From positions 434,001 to 498,000 of the forward strand of contig NZ_VTTO01000003.1 of assembly GCF_008364825.1 (NCBI RefSeq): 64,000 nt of DNA, written 5' to 3'. This DNA is from Azospirillum sp. B21. Lineage in GTDB: Bacteria; Pseudomonadota; Alphaproteobacteria; Azospirillales; Azospirillaceae. Below are positions 16,575 through 24,531 of this stretch, piece by piece. The notes below the pieces were generated by a model. The model saw only the letters and a program-made list of their open reading frames with translations, was not told where the DNA came from and made no database searches. The translations under genes were made by a program, and so were the position numbers. Numbering within the stretch: the stretch's first letter is position 1; every line of letters starts with the position of its first letter.

Positions 16575-19500
16575 GTGAAGAAGATCCTGATCGCTGCACT
16601 GGCCGGACTGGTGGTTCTGGCCGGCATCCTGTTGGCAGCGCCGAGCCTGATCGATTGGAACGCCTACAAGGGCACCATCGCAGAGCGTGTGTCGCAGGCA
16701 ACCGGGCGCCGGGTGGAATTGCGGGGCGACGTCGGCTTCACCCTGCTGCCGTCGCCGGCGCTGACGGTGCGCGACGCCCGGCTCGCCAACGCATCCGGTG
16801 CCGCCGAACCCGACATGGTGCGGCTGAAGAAGCTGGATGCCCGCGTCGCGCTCGGCCCCCTGCTGAGCGGCCGCATCCAGGTGGAGAGCATCACGTTGGT
16901 CGAGCCGACCTTCGTGGTGGAAGTCCTGATGGACGGCCGGATCAACTGGGATCTGTCCACCACCGGCAGCAGGCCCGGCGACGGGCTGGGCGCCGCCGAA
17001 GGGCTGGTGTCGGCCGTCAGCTTCGATCAGGTGCTGATCGACAACGGCACCGTGATCTACCGCGACGACCGCAATGGCCGGACCGAGCGGGTGGATGGGT
17101 TGAGCGCCCGCATCGCCGCCGGCAGTCTGAACGGTCCCTTCCAGATCCAGGGCGATTTCCGTTTCCGCGGCCTGCCCCTTCATGGCGAGGCGACCGCCGG
17201 CCGCTTTACCGAAGGGGCGGCGGTGCCGGTGCGGGCGACCCTGTCGATGCCCCATACCGATGCGACCCTCCGCTTCGCCGGCATCCTGACCGGCGGCGGC
17301 GGATCGAAGGTGCAGGGCGACCTCCGCGCGGAGGGCAGCGACTTCGCCAAGCTGGTGGACGCGCGCCGGCCTGCGGCGCTCGCCCAACCCTTCAACCTGC
17401 GCGCGACGGTGGAGGCGGGGACCAGCCTCGCGACCTTCTCCAGCCTGGAAGCCCAGCTCGGCGATACCCGCGCCACCGGAAATGCCACCCTGCGGGCCGG
17501 CGACCCTGCCAAGCGCGAGGCGCCGCGCACCGAACTCACGCTCGCCGTTAATCGGCTTGACCTGGATTCCTGGCTGGCGCGAGGCGGGCAGGGCGGCACG
17601 GCGGGCGGATCCGCCACCACTGCTCCGACGAACTCCGCGGCCGGCGGCGCCAAGCAGTCGGGCCTGTCCTTCGCCCTGCCGATCGGGGTGGAGGCCAAGC
17701 TGGACGTGGCCGTCGATGCGATGAGCTACAATGGCGGGGTGGTGCGACAGGGCCGGGTCGAGGCGAGCCTGACCGACGGCCGGCTGAACATCGACCGGGT
17801 CAGCGCCCTGCTGCCCGGCGGGTCGGATTTCGTCGCGGCGGGAGAGGTGACCACGCCGGGTGGCCTGCCGACGCTCGACATGCGGATGGAGGCGAATGCC
17901 GACAACCTGCGCGCCCTGCTGGAGTGGGCGAAGCTGGATGTCCGGTCCGTTCCTGCCGACCGGTTGCGCCGCGCTTCCCTGGCCGCCCGGCTGCAGGGCC
18001 ATGCCGACCGCTTCGAGATGTCGGGCATCGATTTCCGCTTCGACAGCAGCCGGCTGAGCGGTGCGGTCGCCTATGTCGACCGTGGCCGCCCGGCCTTCGG
18101 CGCCCGCCTCGAACTCGACCGCCTTTACCTGGACGGCTATCTGCCGGCCGAACCCCAGCCGGCCGCTCCGAACTCGGCCCAGCCGGCAGCGCCGCGCGCA
18201 CTCGGACCGCGGGCCGGCTCCACCGGCTCGGCGCCGACGCCTCAGCGGATTCTCGGACTCGCCGACGCCAACCTCGACCTGCGGATCGGGCAGTTGACCA
18301 TGGGCGGCTTGCCGGTCCAGGGGCTTCATCTGGATGCGACGGTCGCTTCCGGCGCGCTGACGGTGCGCGAAGCCAAGGTGGACAACATCGCCGGCCTGAC
18401 GGCGCGGGTGGACGGGCAAGTCGCCAGCCTGATGCCGTTGCGCGGCGTGAACCTCGCCCTCGCGGCGGAGGCCAAATCGCTCGGCGGACTGCCCAGCGCC
18501 GTCGCTTGGCCGCCCGGTTTGCCGGCACCGGAACGGCTGGGCGCCGTCAGCGCGAAGGCCCGGCTGGCCGGCGACGGGGAGCGGCTGGCGGTCGAGGCGT
18601 CCGCCGGCATGCTGGGCGGCACGCTGGAAGCCGGCGGTGCCGTCCTGGGGCTCGACCGCACGCCCAGCGCCGACCTGAAGCTGCGCGTGACCCATCCGGA
18701 AATGGGGCGCATCGCGGCGCTGTTCGCCGACCGTGGACTGGCCCGCGCTCTCGGCCCGCTTGACCTCTACGGCGAACTGACGGGGAACGCGACCTCTCCG
18801 GTTCTGAACAACATGCAGGGGCTGGTCGCCGGCGTCCCGGTGCGCGGCAAACTGGTCCTCGACCGCAAGACGGCGCGGACCGGTTTCCAGGCCGACCTGC
18901 AGACCGGTGACCTCGACCTCGACCGCCTGCGCAACGCGCCGCTGGTGGGCGATGGTGCCGGCCGCAATGCGGGGGCATCCGCCGGCGATGCGGCTGCCGT
19001 TCCGCCTGCCGATCCGCTGGCGGATCTCGACTGGATGCAATCGACGGACGGCCGCCTTGCCCTGACCTCCACCTCGCTGACGCTGGGCGGACAGCGCATC
19101 GTGCAGCCGGCGCTGAGGGCGACGCTCTCCGGCGGGACCGCGACCCTGGAGCAGCTGGACGGCGAGTGGCAGGGCGGCCAGATCGGCGTCAGCGGCCGTG
19201 TCGCCGCCGTTCCGGGGCAGGAGCCGAAGCTCGACGCCGACATCACCGTCATCAAGGCCGACCTCGGGACCGCGCTGTCCGGATTCGGCGGGCTGGGGCT
19301 CGGCGGCGGGGCCATGGATCTGGACATGACCCTTTCCGGCAGCGGCCGTAGCGACGCGCTTCTGCGCAGCCTGGCCGGCCGCGGCCGGGCGGTGGCGTCG
19401 GGCGGTGTGCTGCGCGGGGTCGATCTCGCCGCGCTGCGCAGCCGGTTGGCCGGGGTCGAGCGTACGCAGGAGGTGCTCGGTGCCGTCGCCGGTGCCCTGC

Positions 19501-19805
19501 AGGGTGGGGAGACCAAACTGGAAAGGCTGGACGTCCGCTTCGACATCGAGCAGGGGGTGATTCGCGCCGACGACGCCCGCCTGACCACCGCTCCCGCCGA
19601 CGGCACGCTGGCCGGTACGGTCTCGCTGCCCGACGGGCGGGTGGATTTGGGGTTGACCCTTAAGGTGAAGGCCGACGGCGACCTGCCGCCGCTGACCCTG
19701 CGCATCGCCGGCCCCTGGGACGCGCCGACCCAGACACTGGACCTGAAGGCTCTGCGTGACCGCTTCAACGCGGCGTCCCCGGCCGACCCCGCGGTCCGGC
19801 CGTGA
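16575..19805 (+). CDS. AsmA family envelope protein
   Basis: A 1076-residue AsmA-type protein. One N-terminal transmembrane segment (ILIAALAGLVVLAGILLAAPSLIDW) anchors it in the inner membrane, followed by the AsmA domain (YKGTIAERVSQATGRRVELRGDV). The rest is a long repeated-beta region and the AsmA_2 C-terminal domain (about residues 850-1060, including MDLDMTLSGSGRSDALLRSLAG). These proteins are proposed to bridge the periplasm and move lipids towards the outer membrane. Pro/Ala-rich linkers lie near residues 335-355 and 525-555. The gene is alone on its strand with a GTG-independent clear ATG start. Confidence 0.9.
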   Translation: MKKILIAALAGLVVLAGILLAAPSLIDWNAYKGTIAERVSQATGRRVELRGDVGFTLLPSPALTVRDARLANASGAAEPDMVRLKKLDARVALGPLLSGRIQVESITLVEPTFVVEVLMDGRINWDLSTTGSRPGDGLGAAEGLVSAVSFDQVLIDNGTVIYRDDRNGRTERVDGLSARIAAGSLNGPFQIQGDFRFRGLPLHGEATAGRFTEGAAVPVRATLSMPHTDATLRFAGILTGGGGSKVQGDLRAEGSDFAKLVDARRPAALAQPFNLRATVEAGTSLATFSSLEAQLGDTRATGNATLRAGDPAKREAPRTELTLAVNRLDLDSWLARGGQGGTAGGSATTAPTNSAAGGAKQSGLSFALPIGVEAKLDVAVDAMSYNGGVVRQGRVEASLTDGRLNIDRVSALLPGGSDFVAAGEVTTPGGLPTLDMRMEANADNLRALLEWAKLDVRSVPADRLRRASLAARLQGHADRFEMSGIDFRFDSSRLSGAVAYVDRGRPAFGARLELDRLYLDGYLPAEPQPAAPNSAQPAAPRALGPRAGSTGSAPTPQRILGLADANLDLRIGQLTMGGLPVQGLHLDATVASGALTVREAKVDNIAGLTARVDGQVASLMPLRGVNLALAAEAKSLGGLPSAVAWPPGLPAPERLGAVSAKARLAGDGERLAVEASAGMLGGTLEAGGAVLGLDRTPSADLKLRVTHPEMGRIAALFADRGLARALGPLDLYGELTGNATSPVLNNMQGLVAGVPVRGKLVLDRKTARTGFQADLQTGDLDLDRLRNAPLVGDGAGRNAGASAGDAAAVPPADPLADLDWMQSTDGRLALTSTSLTLGGQRIVQPALRATLSGGTATLEQLDGEWQGGQIGVSGRVAAVPGQEPKLDADITVIKADLGTALSGFGGLGLGGGAMDLDMTLSGSGRSDALLRSLAGRGRAVASGGVLRGVDLAALRSRLAGVERTQEVLGAVAGALQGGETKLERLDVRFDIEQGVIRADDARLTTAPADGTLAGTVSLPDGRVDLGLTLKVKADGDLPPLTLRIAGPWDAPTQTLDLKALRDRFNAASPADPAVRP

Positions 19806-19919
19806 GATCCGCCGCATGCCACGGCTGCGCGCCGTGGTGTGCGTGTGATGGGCCAAGGGCGTTGAAGTCGCGGCGCGCGGCGTCCATAATGAACGAACGG
19901 TAACCGGAAGTCAGAGCCG

Positions 19920-20327
19920 ATGCAGGTGGACAATAGGATTTTGGACGATCTCGCCCGTGTGGCGGGTGGCGCTCTCGGCGCCTTCTCGTCCTTGCGCGAA
20001 GAGGCCGAAGGTCAGCTGCGCGCTCAGCTCGAACGTGTTCTGTCGCGGATGGACGTGGTCAGCCGCGAGGAATACGAGGCCGTGCGCGCCATGGCCGCCA
20101 AGGCCCGCGAGGAGCAGGAGGCGATGGCCGAGCGGCTTGCCGCGCTGGAGGCCACCGTCGCGACGCTGACCGCCGGGCATGCCCCGCTGCCGGTCGTGGT
20201 CGAGCCGGCCGGCGTTCCGGCGGTGGTCGACACCGATCCGGTGACGCCTGCGCCGGCCGCGGCAGCGTCCCCGGTGGCGCCCAAACCCGCCGCGGATGCC
20301 ACCGGCACAGGGCCCACGGCGTCCTGA
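19920..20327 (+). CDS. UbiK/BMFP family ubiquinone accessory protein
   Basis: A 135-residue protein. The first 85 residues match the BMFP/UbiK family (PF04380): NRILDDLARVAGGALGAFSSLREEAEGQLRAQLERVLSRMDVVSREEYE, then a coiled coil (AAKAREEQEAMAERLAALEA). UbiK promotes late steps of ubiquinone synthesis with lipid binding in E. coli; the function is inferred by family. The last 50 residues are a low-complexity Ala/Pro/Val tail not needed for the fold. It is followed by the YbjN and proC genes, a common alphaproteobacterial order. Confidence 0.86.
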   Translation: MQVDNRILDDLARVAGGALGAFSSLREEAEGQLRAQLERVLSRMDVVSREEYEAVRAMAAKAREEQEAMAERLAALEATVATLTAGHAPLPVVVEPAGVPAVVDTDPVTPAPAAAASPVAPKPAADATGTGPTAS

Positions 20328-20591
20328 GCATCCGCACCACCCGGCGCCCCTCACGTCATCGTTCCGGATTGTGTCGCCATCGGCGGCTTGGCCGGGTATT
20401 GGCCGGTTGACGACCCGAACGTCGACCGGTCCGAACGCTGACCAGGCGCCGATGTGGGCGGACGCTGCGTGCCGATGCTCAACTTTTCATCACCTTCGGG
20501 GTATTGGCCCGGACCCGCGCAATTCGACAGGCGCGTCTTCTGGTCCGGGTGAACGGTACCGCCCATTGCGCCTTCACAGGAGGACGCTGAC

Positions 20592-21095
20592 ATGTCGGCA
20601 GTAGCCGTCGAAACCACCACTCCCGCCCATAACCCGCTCGACGTGGTCGAGGAGATCGTAACCGCCAACGAGTGGCCCTTCGATCGCGCCACCGAGGATG
20701 AACTCGTCGTCGAGATCGGCGGCCGCTGGTGCGACTACCGGCTCTATTTCGTCTGGCAGCCCGATGTCAGCGCGATGCAGTTCTCCTGCCAATTCGACAT
20801 GAAGGTCCAGGCCGCCCGCCGCACCGCCGTCGCCGAACTGCTGGCCGAGGTGAACGGCCGCATGTGGCTGGGTCATTTCGACGTCTGCTCGGAGGAGCAT
20901 ACTCCGATGTTCCGCCAGACCATGCTGCTGCGCGGATCGCGCGGTGCCGCGGTGGAACAGCTGGAGGATCTGGTGGAAATCGCCCTGTCGGAATGCGAGC
21001 GCTTCTACCCGGCCTTCCAGTTCGTGATTTGGGGCGGCAAGTCCGCGCCGGAGGCGGTGTCCGCCGCCATTCTCGACACCATGGGCGAAGCGTAA
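20592..21095 (+). CDS. YbjN domain protein
   Basis: A 167-residue soluble protein with a YbjN domain (PF10722). It has PLDVVEEIVTANEWPFDRATEDELVVEIGGRWCDYRLYFVWQ, then the helix NGRMWLGHFDVC and a final YPAFQFVIWGGKSAPEAV. YbjN-type folds resemble type III secretion chaperones; E. coli YbjN affects motility and stress responses, but the role here is unknown. The start ATG 20592 has an AGGAGG site 8 bases upstream. It lies 37 bases before proC. Confidence 0.87.
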   Translation: MSAVAVETTTPAHNPLDVVEEIVTANEWPFDRATEDELVVEIGGRWCDYRLYFVWQPDVSAMQFSCQFDMKVQAARRTAVAELLAEVNGRMWLGHFDVCSEEHTPMFRQTMLLRGSRGAAVEQLEDLVEIALSECERFYPAFQFVIWGGKSAPEAVSAAILDTMGEA

Positions 21096-21132
21096 GCCCG
21101 AGCATCGGCACGAACAGGGGGACGACGGGGTC

Positions 21133-21954
21133 ATGACGGCGGAAACGGGTGCGTCGCTGCTGCTGGTCGGTTGCGGGAAGATGGGCGGGGCGATGCTGGA
21201 CGGCTGGCTTGCCGCCGGAACCGCGTCGCGCGTCGTGGTGGTCGACCGTGCCGGTCTGCCGGAGCGGCTTGCTGGTGACGCACGCGTCTCGCCGGCGTCC
21301 GGCGCGGACAGTCTGCCGGACGGGTTCGTTCCCGACGTCGTGGTGCTGGCGGTCAAGCCGCAGGTGATGGAAGAGGCGCTGCCTGCCTACCGCGCGCTGG
21401 TCCGTCCCGGTACCGTCTTCCTGTCGATTGCCGCCGGAAAGACCATCGCCTATTTCGAACGGCTGCTGGGCGAGGGGGCCGTCGTCGTCCGCTCCATGCC
21501 CAACACGCCGGCCGCCATCGGCCGCGGCATGACCGTGGCCGTTCCCAATGCCCTTGTCAGTGCCGCCCAGCGCGACCTGTCCGACCGGCTGCTCCGCGCT
21601 GTCGGCGATGTCGCATGGGTCGAGGACGAAGGGCTGCTGGATCCGGTCACTGCCGTGTCCGGCAGCGGCCCGGCCTATGTCTTCTTCATGGTAGAGGCGA
21701 TGGCCAGGGCCGGCGAGGCCGCCGGGCTGCCGGCCGATCTGGCGATGCGGCTTGCCCGCGCCACCGTGTCGGGCGCCGGCGCCCTGCTCGATGCGTCGCC
21801 GCAGGAGGCCGCTGACCTGCGCAAGGCGGTGACCAGCCCCAACGGCACCACCCAGGCTGCGCTGGAGGTGCTGATGGCGCAGGACGGAATGCAGCCGGTG
21901 ATGACCGCCGCCATCGATGCCGCCGCCCGGCGGTCGCGCGAACTGGCCGGCTGA
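21133..21954 (+). CDS. proC: Pyrroline-5-carboxylate reductase
   Basis: ProC, 273 residues, reduces 1-pyrroline-5-carboxylate to proline with NAD(P)H, the last step of proline synthesis. It has the Rossmann start LLVGCGKMGGAMLDGWL, VVVLAVKPQVMEEAL, VRSMPNTPAAIGRGMT, and the C-terminal signature VSGSGPAYVFFMVEAM with TVSGAGALL and SPNGTTQAALE. All substrate and cofactor regions are intact and the length is usual. It lies between YbjN and YbaK genes with short gaps, so co-transcription is likely. Confidence 0.96.
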   Translation: MTAETGASLLLVGCGKMGGAMLDGWLAAGTASRVVVVDRAGLPERLAGDARVSPASGADSLPDGFVPDVVVLAVKPQVMEEALPAYRALVRPGTVFLSIAAGKTIAYFERLLGEGAVVVRSMPNTPAAIGRGMTVAVPNALVSAAQRDLSDRLLRAVGDVAWVEDEGLLDPVTAVSGSGPAYVFFMVEAMARAGEAAGLPADLAMRLARATVSGAGALLDASPQEAADLRKAVTSPNGTTQAALEVLMAQDGMQPVMTAAIDAAARRSRELAG

Positions 21955-21965
21955 CGGGGACGGAC

Positions 21966-22451
21966 ATGGAGACAGCGCTCAGCCCCTCCGCCGCCCGCGT
22001 CCAGGCCCTGTTGGACAGCATCGGCCTCGACCATCGCGTGATTGAGCATGAAGGCAGCACTCGCACCTCTGAAGACGCCGCCAACTCCGTCGGCTGCGAG
22101 GTGGCGCAGATCGCCAAGTCGCTGATCTTCCGCACCAAGGAGACCGGGCGCCCGGTCCTGGTGGTCGCCAGCGGCGCCAACCGGGTGGACGAGAAGGCGG
22201 TCGGCCGGCTGATCGGCGAGAAGATCGAGCGCGCCGATCCGGAATTCGTCCGCGAGTCGACCGGCTTCGCCATCGGCGGCGTTCCGCCCATCGGCCATGC
22301 GGTGCCGCCTCTGGTGCTGATCGACGACGACCTGTTGCGGCTGGAGACTATCTGGGCCGCCGCCGGAACGCCCAACGCCGTCTTCCGACTGACCCCCGCC
22401 GATCTGGTCAGCATGACCGGCGGACGGGTGGAGACGGTGCGCAAGGCGTGA
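21966..22451 (+). CDS. YbaK/EbsC family aminoacyl-tRNA deacylase
   Basis: A 161-residue YbaK-fold protein (PF04073). Such domains hydrolyse mischarged aminoacyl-tRNAs, for example Cys- or Ala-tRNA(Pro). It has GLDHRVIEHEG, CEVAQIAKSLIFRTKE with the conserved Lys, VASGANRVDEKAVGRLIG and the GFAIGGVPPIGHA loop with the active-site Gly-Gly-x-Pro-Pro. The C-terminal VFRLTPADLVSMTGG is family-typical. The specific substrate cannot be told from sequence. Only 11 bases separate it from proC. Confidence 0.9.
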   Translation: METALSPSAARVQALLDSIGLDHRVIEHEGSTRTSEDAANSVGCEVAQIAKSLIFRTKETGRPVLVVASGANRVDEKAVGRLIGEKIERADPEFVRESTGFAIGGVPPIGHAVPPLVLIDDDLLRLETIWAAAGTPNAVFRLTPADLVSMTGGRVETVRKA

Positions 22452-22529
22452 CGATTTCGGGGGACGGGTGACGTTTGGCCGTCCGCGCACCACCTTATGA
22501 TGCGATCCCTGTCGCCTGGAGGTGGTGCC

Positions 22530-23216
22530 ATGTCCGACATGTCGTCCGACAAGCCTGAAGACAACAGCTTCCGCTCCGATCCCACCGACCCGGACTCCCT
22601 CGATCGTTCCGTAGCCGCGGCGGCGATGAGGCTGGCTGCCGAGAAGGGGTGGCGCCGCGTAGGGCTGCTGGAGGTTGCGCATGCCGCCGGCATCCCGCTG
22701 TCCCGGTTCCATCACCGCTATCGCGGGCGCGCCGACGTGCTGGCGGCGGTGTCGCGCGTTGCAGACGCCACGGTGCTGGCCGGGGATGTCGCCGCCGATC
22801 CGACCGAGCCGGCGCGCGACCAGCTGTTCGACGTGATGATGCGCCGGTTCGACGCGCTGCGCCCCTTCCGGGACGGCTTGCGCGCCGTGGTGCGCGACCT
22901 GCCGGCCGATCCGGCGACCGCGCTGGCTTTTTCCTGCGCCTTCGGCCGCTCCATGGCCTGGATGCTGCGCGCCGCCGGGATCGATCCCGACCAGCGTGGC
23001 GGGGCGGCCCTCGTCGCCGGACTCGGCACCGTGCATGCGCGGGTGATGCGGGTCTTCCTGAACGACGACACTGCCGACCTGTCGCGCACCATGGCGGCCT
23101 TGGACAATGCGTTGCGCGGGGCGGAGCGCTGGGGCGCGACGTTCTGCCGCTGGACCGGCCGCAGGGGGCCGCTTGGCCGGGGAGCCGGGCCGGATTCCAT
23201 GGCATCAACGGTTTAG
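22530..23216 (+). CDS. TetR family transcriptional regulator
   Basis: A 228-residue TetR-type regulator. The HTH is at about residues 25-70: AAMRLAAEKGWRRVGLLEVAHAAGIPLSRFHHRYRGRADVL, in which the recognition helix reads IPLSRFHHRY. The rest is a helical ligand/dimer domain with no recognised family. The start ATG 22530 is preceded by GGAGGTGG, giving a good ribosome site; 11 codons upstream would be non-coding. It is 180 bases upstream of a phasin gene that has its own promoter; regulation of that gene is possible but unproven. Confidence 0.78.
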   Translation: MSDMSSDKPEDNSFRSDPTDPDSLDRSVAAAAMRLAAEKGWRRVGLLEVAHAAGIPLSRFHHRYRGRADVLAAVSRVADATVLAGDVAADPTEPARDQLFDVMMRRFDALRPFRDGLRAVVRDLPADPATALAFSCAFGRSMAWMLRAAGIDPDQRGGAALVAGLGTVHARVMRVFLNDDTADLSRTMAALDNALRGAERWGATFCRWTGRRGPLGRGAGPDSMASTV

Positions 23217-23293
23217 ACTATGTTGGTCATGCGGAGGGTAGGGCGGTATGGTATTTTTACCCGCCAAGGTTATGCTGCGCCGCAAAATCCGCA

Positions 23294-23322
23294 TTGACTA
23301 ACTTTTCGGCACTCTGCATAGT
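23294..23322 (+). promoter_or_regulatory. Sigma70-like promoter for the phasin gene
   Basis: TTGACT (-35, 5 of 6 consensus bases) at 23294-23299, a 17-base spacer and CATAGT (-10, 4 of 6) at 23317-23322. The predicted transcription start is near 23329, about 70 bases before the phasin ATG. A palindrome lies directly over the start region. Confidence 0.65.
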
Positions 23323-23332
23323 CGGCCTATCA

Positions 23333-23349
23333 ATGTTGCGTCGCAACAT
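23333..23349. promoter_or_regulatory. 17-base palindromic operator upstream of the phasin gene
   Basis: ATGTTGCG-T-CGCAACAT, a perfect 17-base palindrome about four bases downstream of the predicted start site. The core TTGC-N3-GCAA resembles TGC-rich sites described for PhaR, the repressor of phasin genes (CTGC-N3-GCAG in Paracoccus and Rhodobacter, from memory). Binding here would block transcription. No phaR gene is in the window, so this is inference. Confidence 0.6.
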
Positions 23350-23397
23350 GCCCGTATTCCGATGCGGGCAGCAAACACTGATGCTGGGATGAGAAAC

Positions 23398-23832
23398 ATG
23401 GCCAAGATGAGCGGTAACCCCTTCCTCGAATTCGATCCGTCCAAGCTGATCGGCGACCTTAAGGTTCCGGGCGTCGATATCGAGACCATCATCGCCAGCC
23501 AGCGCAAGAACATCGAGGCGGTGACCGCCGCCAACCAGCTGGCCTATGAAGGCTTCCAGGCCATCGTCCGCCGTCAGGCCGAAGTGCTGCGCACCGTGAC
23601 CGAGGACGTGAACCGCGCCGTCGGTGAGCTGACCGCCGCCGGCACGCCGGAGGAGAAGGCTGCCAAGCAGGCCGATCTGGTCAAGGTCGCCTTCGAGAAG
23701 TCGCTGGCCAACATCCGCGAGCTGAGCGAGATGATCGCCAAGTCGAACACCGAGGCCGCCGAGATCCTGACCAAGCGCGTGTCGGACAGCCTGGACGAGG
23801 TCAAGGCCGCCATCGCCAAGACGAAGGGCTGA
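23398..23832 (+). CDS. Phasin family protein
   Basis: A 144-residue phasin of the TIGR01841/PF09361 kind that coats polyhydroxyalkanoate granules. Family features are FLEFDPSKLIGDLKVPGVDIETIIASQRKNIEAV... (in parts) with the ASQRKNIEAVTAANQLAYEG core, then amphipathic helices up to VSDSLDEVKAAIAKTKG. There is no signal peptide. ATG 23398 is chosen since MAKMSGNPF starts the family; upstream in-frame codons lie over the leader. It has its own promoter (23294-23322), a palindrome (23333-23349) and a terminator (23882-23906), so it is a single-gene unit. Confidence 0.92.
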   Translation: MAKMSGNPFLEFDPSKLIGDLKVPGVDIETIIASQRKNIEAVTAANQLAYEGFQAIVRRQAEVLRTVTEDVNRAVGELTAAGTPEEKAAKQADLVKVAFEKSLANIRELSEMIAKSNTEAAEILTKRVSDSLDEVKAAIAKTKG

Positions 23833-23881
23833 TCCAGCCTCCGGTCCGCTGGGCTCTGCGAGGAGCCGGGTTCTGCGAAGA

Positions 23882-23906
23882 GGGGTCGCCATCGGCGGCC
23901 CCTTTT
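23882..23906 (+). terminator. Rho-independent terminator after the phasin gene
   Basis: GGGGTCGCC-ATC-GGCGGCCCC forms a 9-base stem with one G-U pair, followed by TTTT. It starts 50 bases past the phasin stop codon. Confidence 0.75.
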
Positions 23907-24005
23907 CCATTTTCGGCCCCAGGCTTGCTGGTTCCTGCTTCCCGGTTCCGTGATTGGAGCGGGCGCGCTACCTTGGCGTCGCTACTCCACAGGATCGGTA
24001 CAGTC

Positions 24006-24341
24006 ATGACCATCACCTACGACGATTTCGCCAAGGTCGACATCCGCGTCGGCACCATCCTTGCGGTCGATCCCTTCCCGGAGGCGCGCAAGTCCGCCTA
24101 CAAGCTGACCGTCGATTTCGGTGGCGACATCGGGACCAAGCGCAGTTCCGCGCAGATCACCAGCCATTACGCTGCCGATGCGCTGGTTGGCCGCCAAGTG
24201 TTGGCGGTGGTGAATTTCCCGCCCAAAAGTATCGGCCCCTTCACCAGCGAGGTGCTGTGCCTTGGTCTGCCCGATGCCGAGGGTGCGGTGGTGCTGGTGG
24301 GTCCTGACCGTGCGGTGCCGGATGGTGCCCGCCTGTTCTGA
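24006..24341 (+). CDS. csaA: CsaA-like tRNA-binding chaperone
   Basis: A 111-residue single-domain protein with the tRNA-binding OB fold found in MetRS beta C-termini. It reads FAKVDIRVGTILAVDPFPEARKSAYKLTVDFG, then SSAQITSHY, VVNFPPKSIGPFTSEVLCLG and VVLVGPDRAVPDGARLF. These match CsaA, a homodimer with chaperone-like activity in Bacillus. The real function here is not known. It stands alone between the phasin unit and the chemoreceptor. Confidence 0.93.
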   Translation: MTITYDDFAKVDIRVGTILAVDPFPEARKSAYKLTVDFGGDIGTKRSSAQITSHYAADALVGRQVLAVVNFPPKSIGPFTSEVLCLGLPDAEGAVVLVGPDRAVPDGARLF

Positions 24342-24531
24342 CGGCGACAGATTCAAAAACCCTGGAGGTCCAAAAGAAACCCTTCGGGGTTGCAAGAGTT
24401 ATTGGTGATTATCGCGACAAGTGGTCGCAGGGCTCGTATGTATTTTAAATGAATGCAGTCTAAACCAGGATGGCATAGTGCGCGCGACTGTGAACTCGCA
24501 CTTGCAAACTGTTTCCTGGTGGATGGCACTC

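Noticed and set aside
16389..19856. An open frame of 1155 codons on the minus strand opposite the AsmA gene
   Set aside because: It has the Arg/Gln/Pro/Gly-rich composition of a GC-rich antisense shadow, with no domain motifs. The plus-strand AsmA protein has clear family features.
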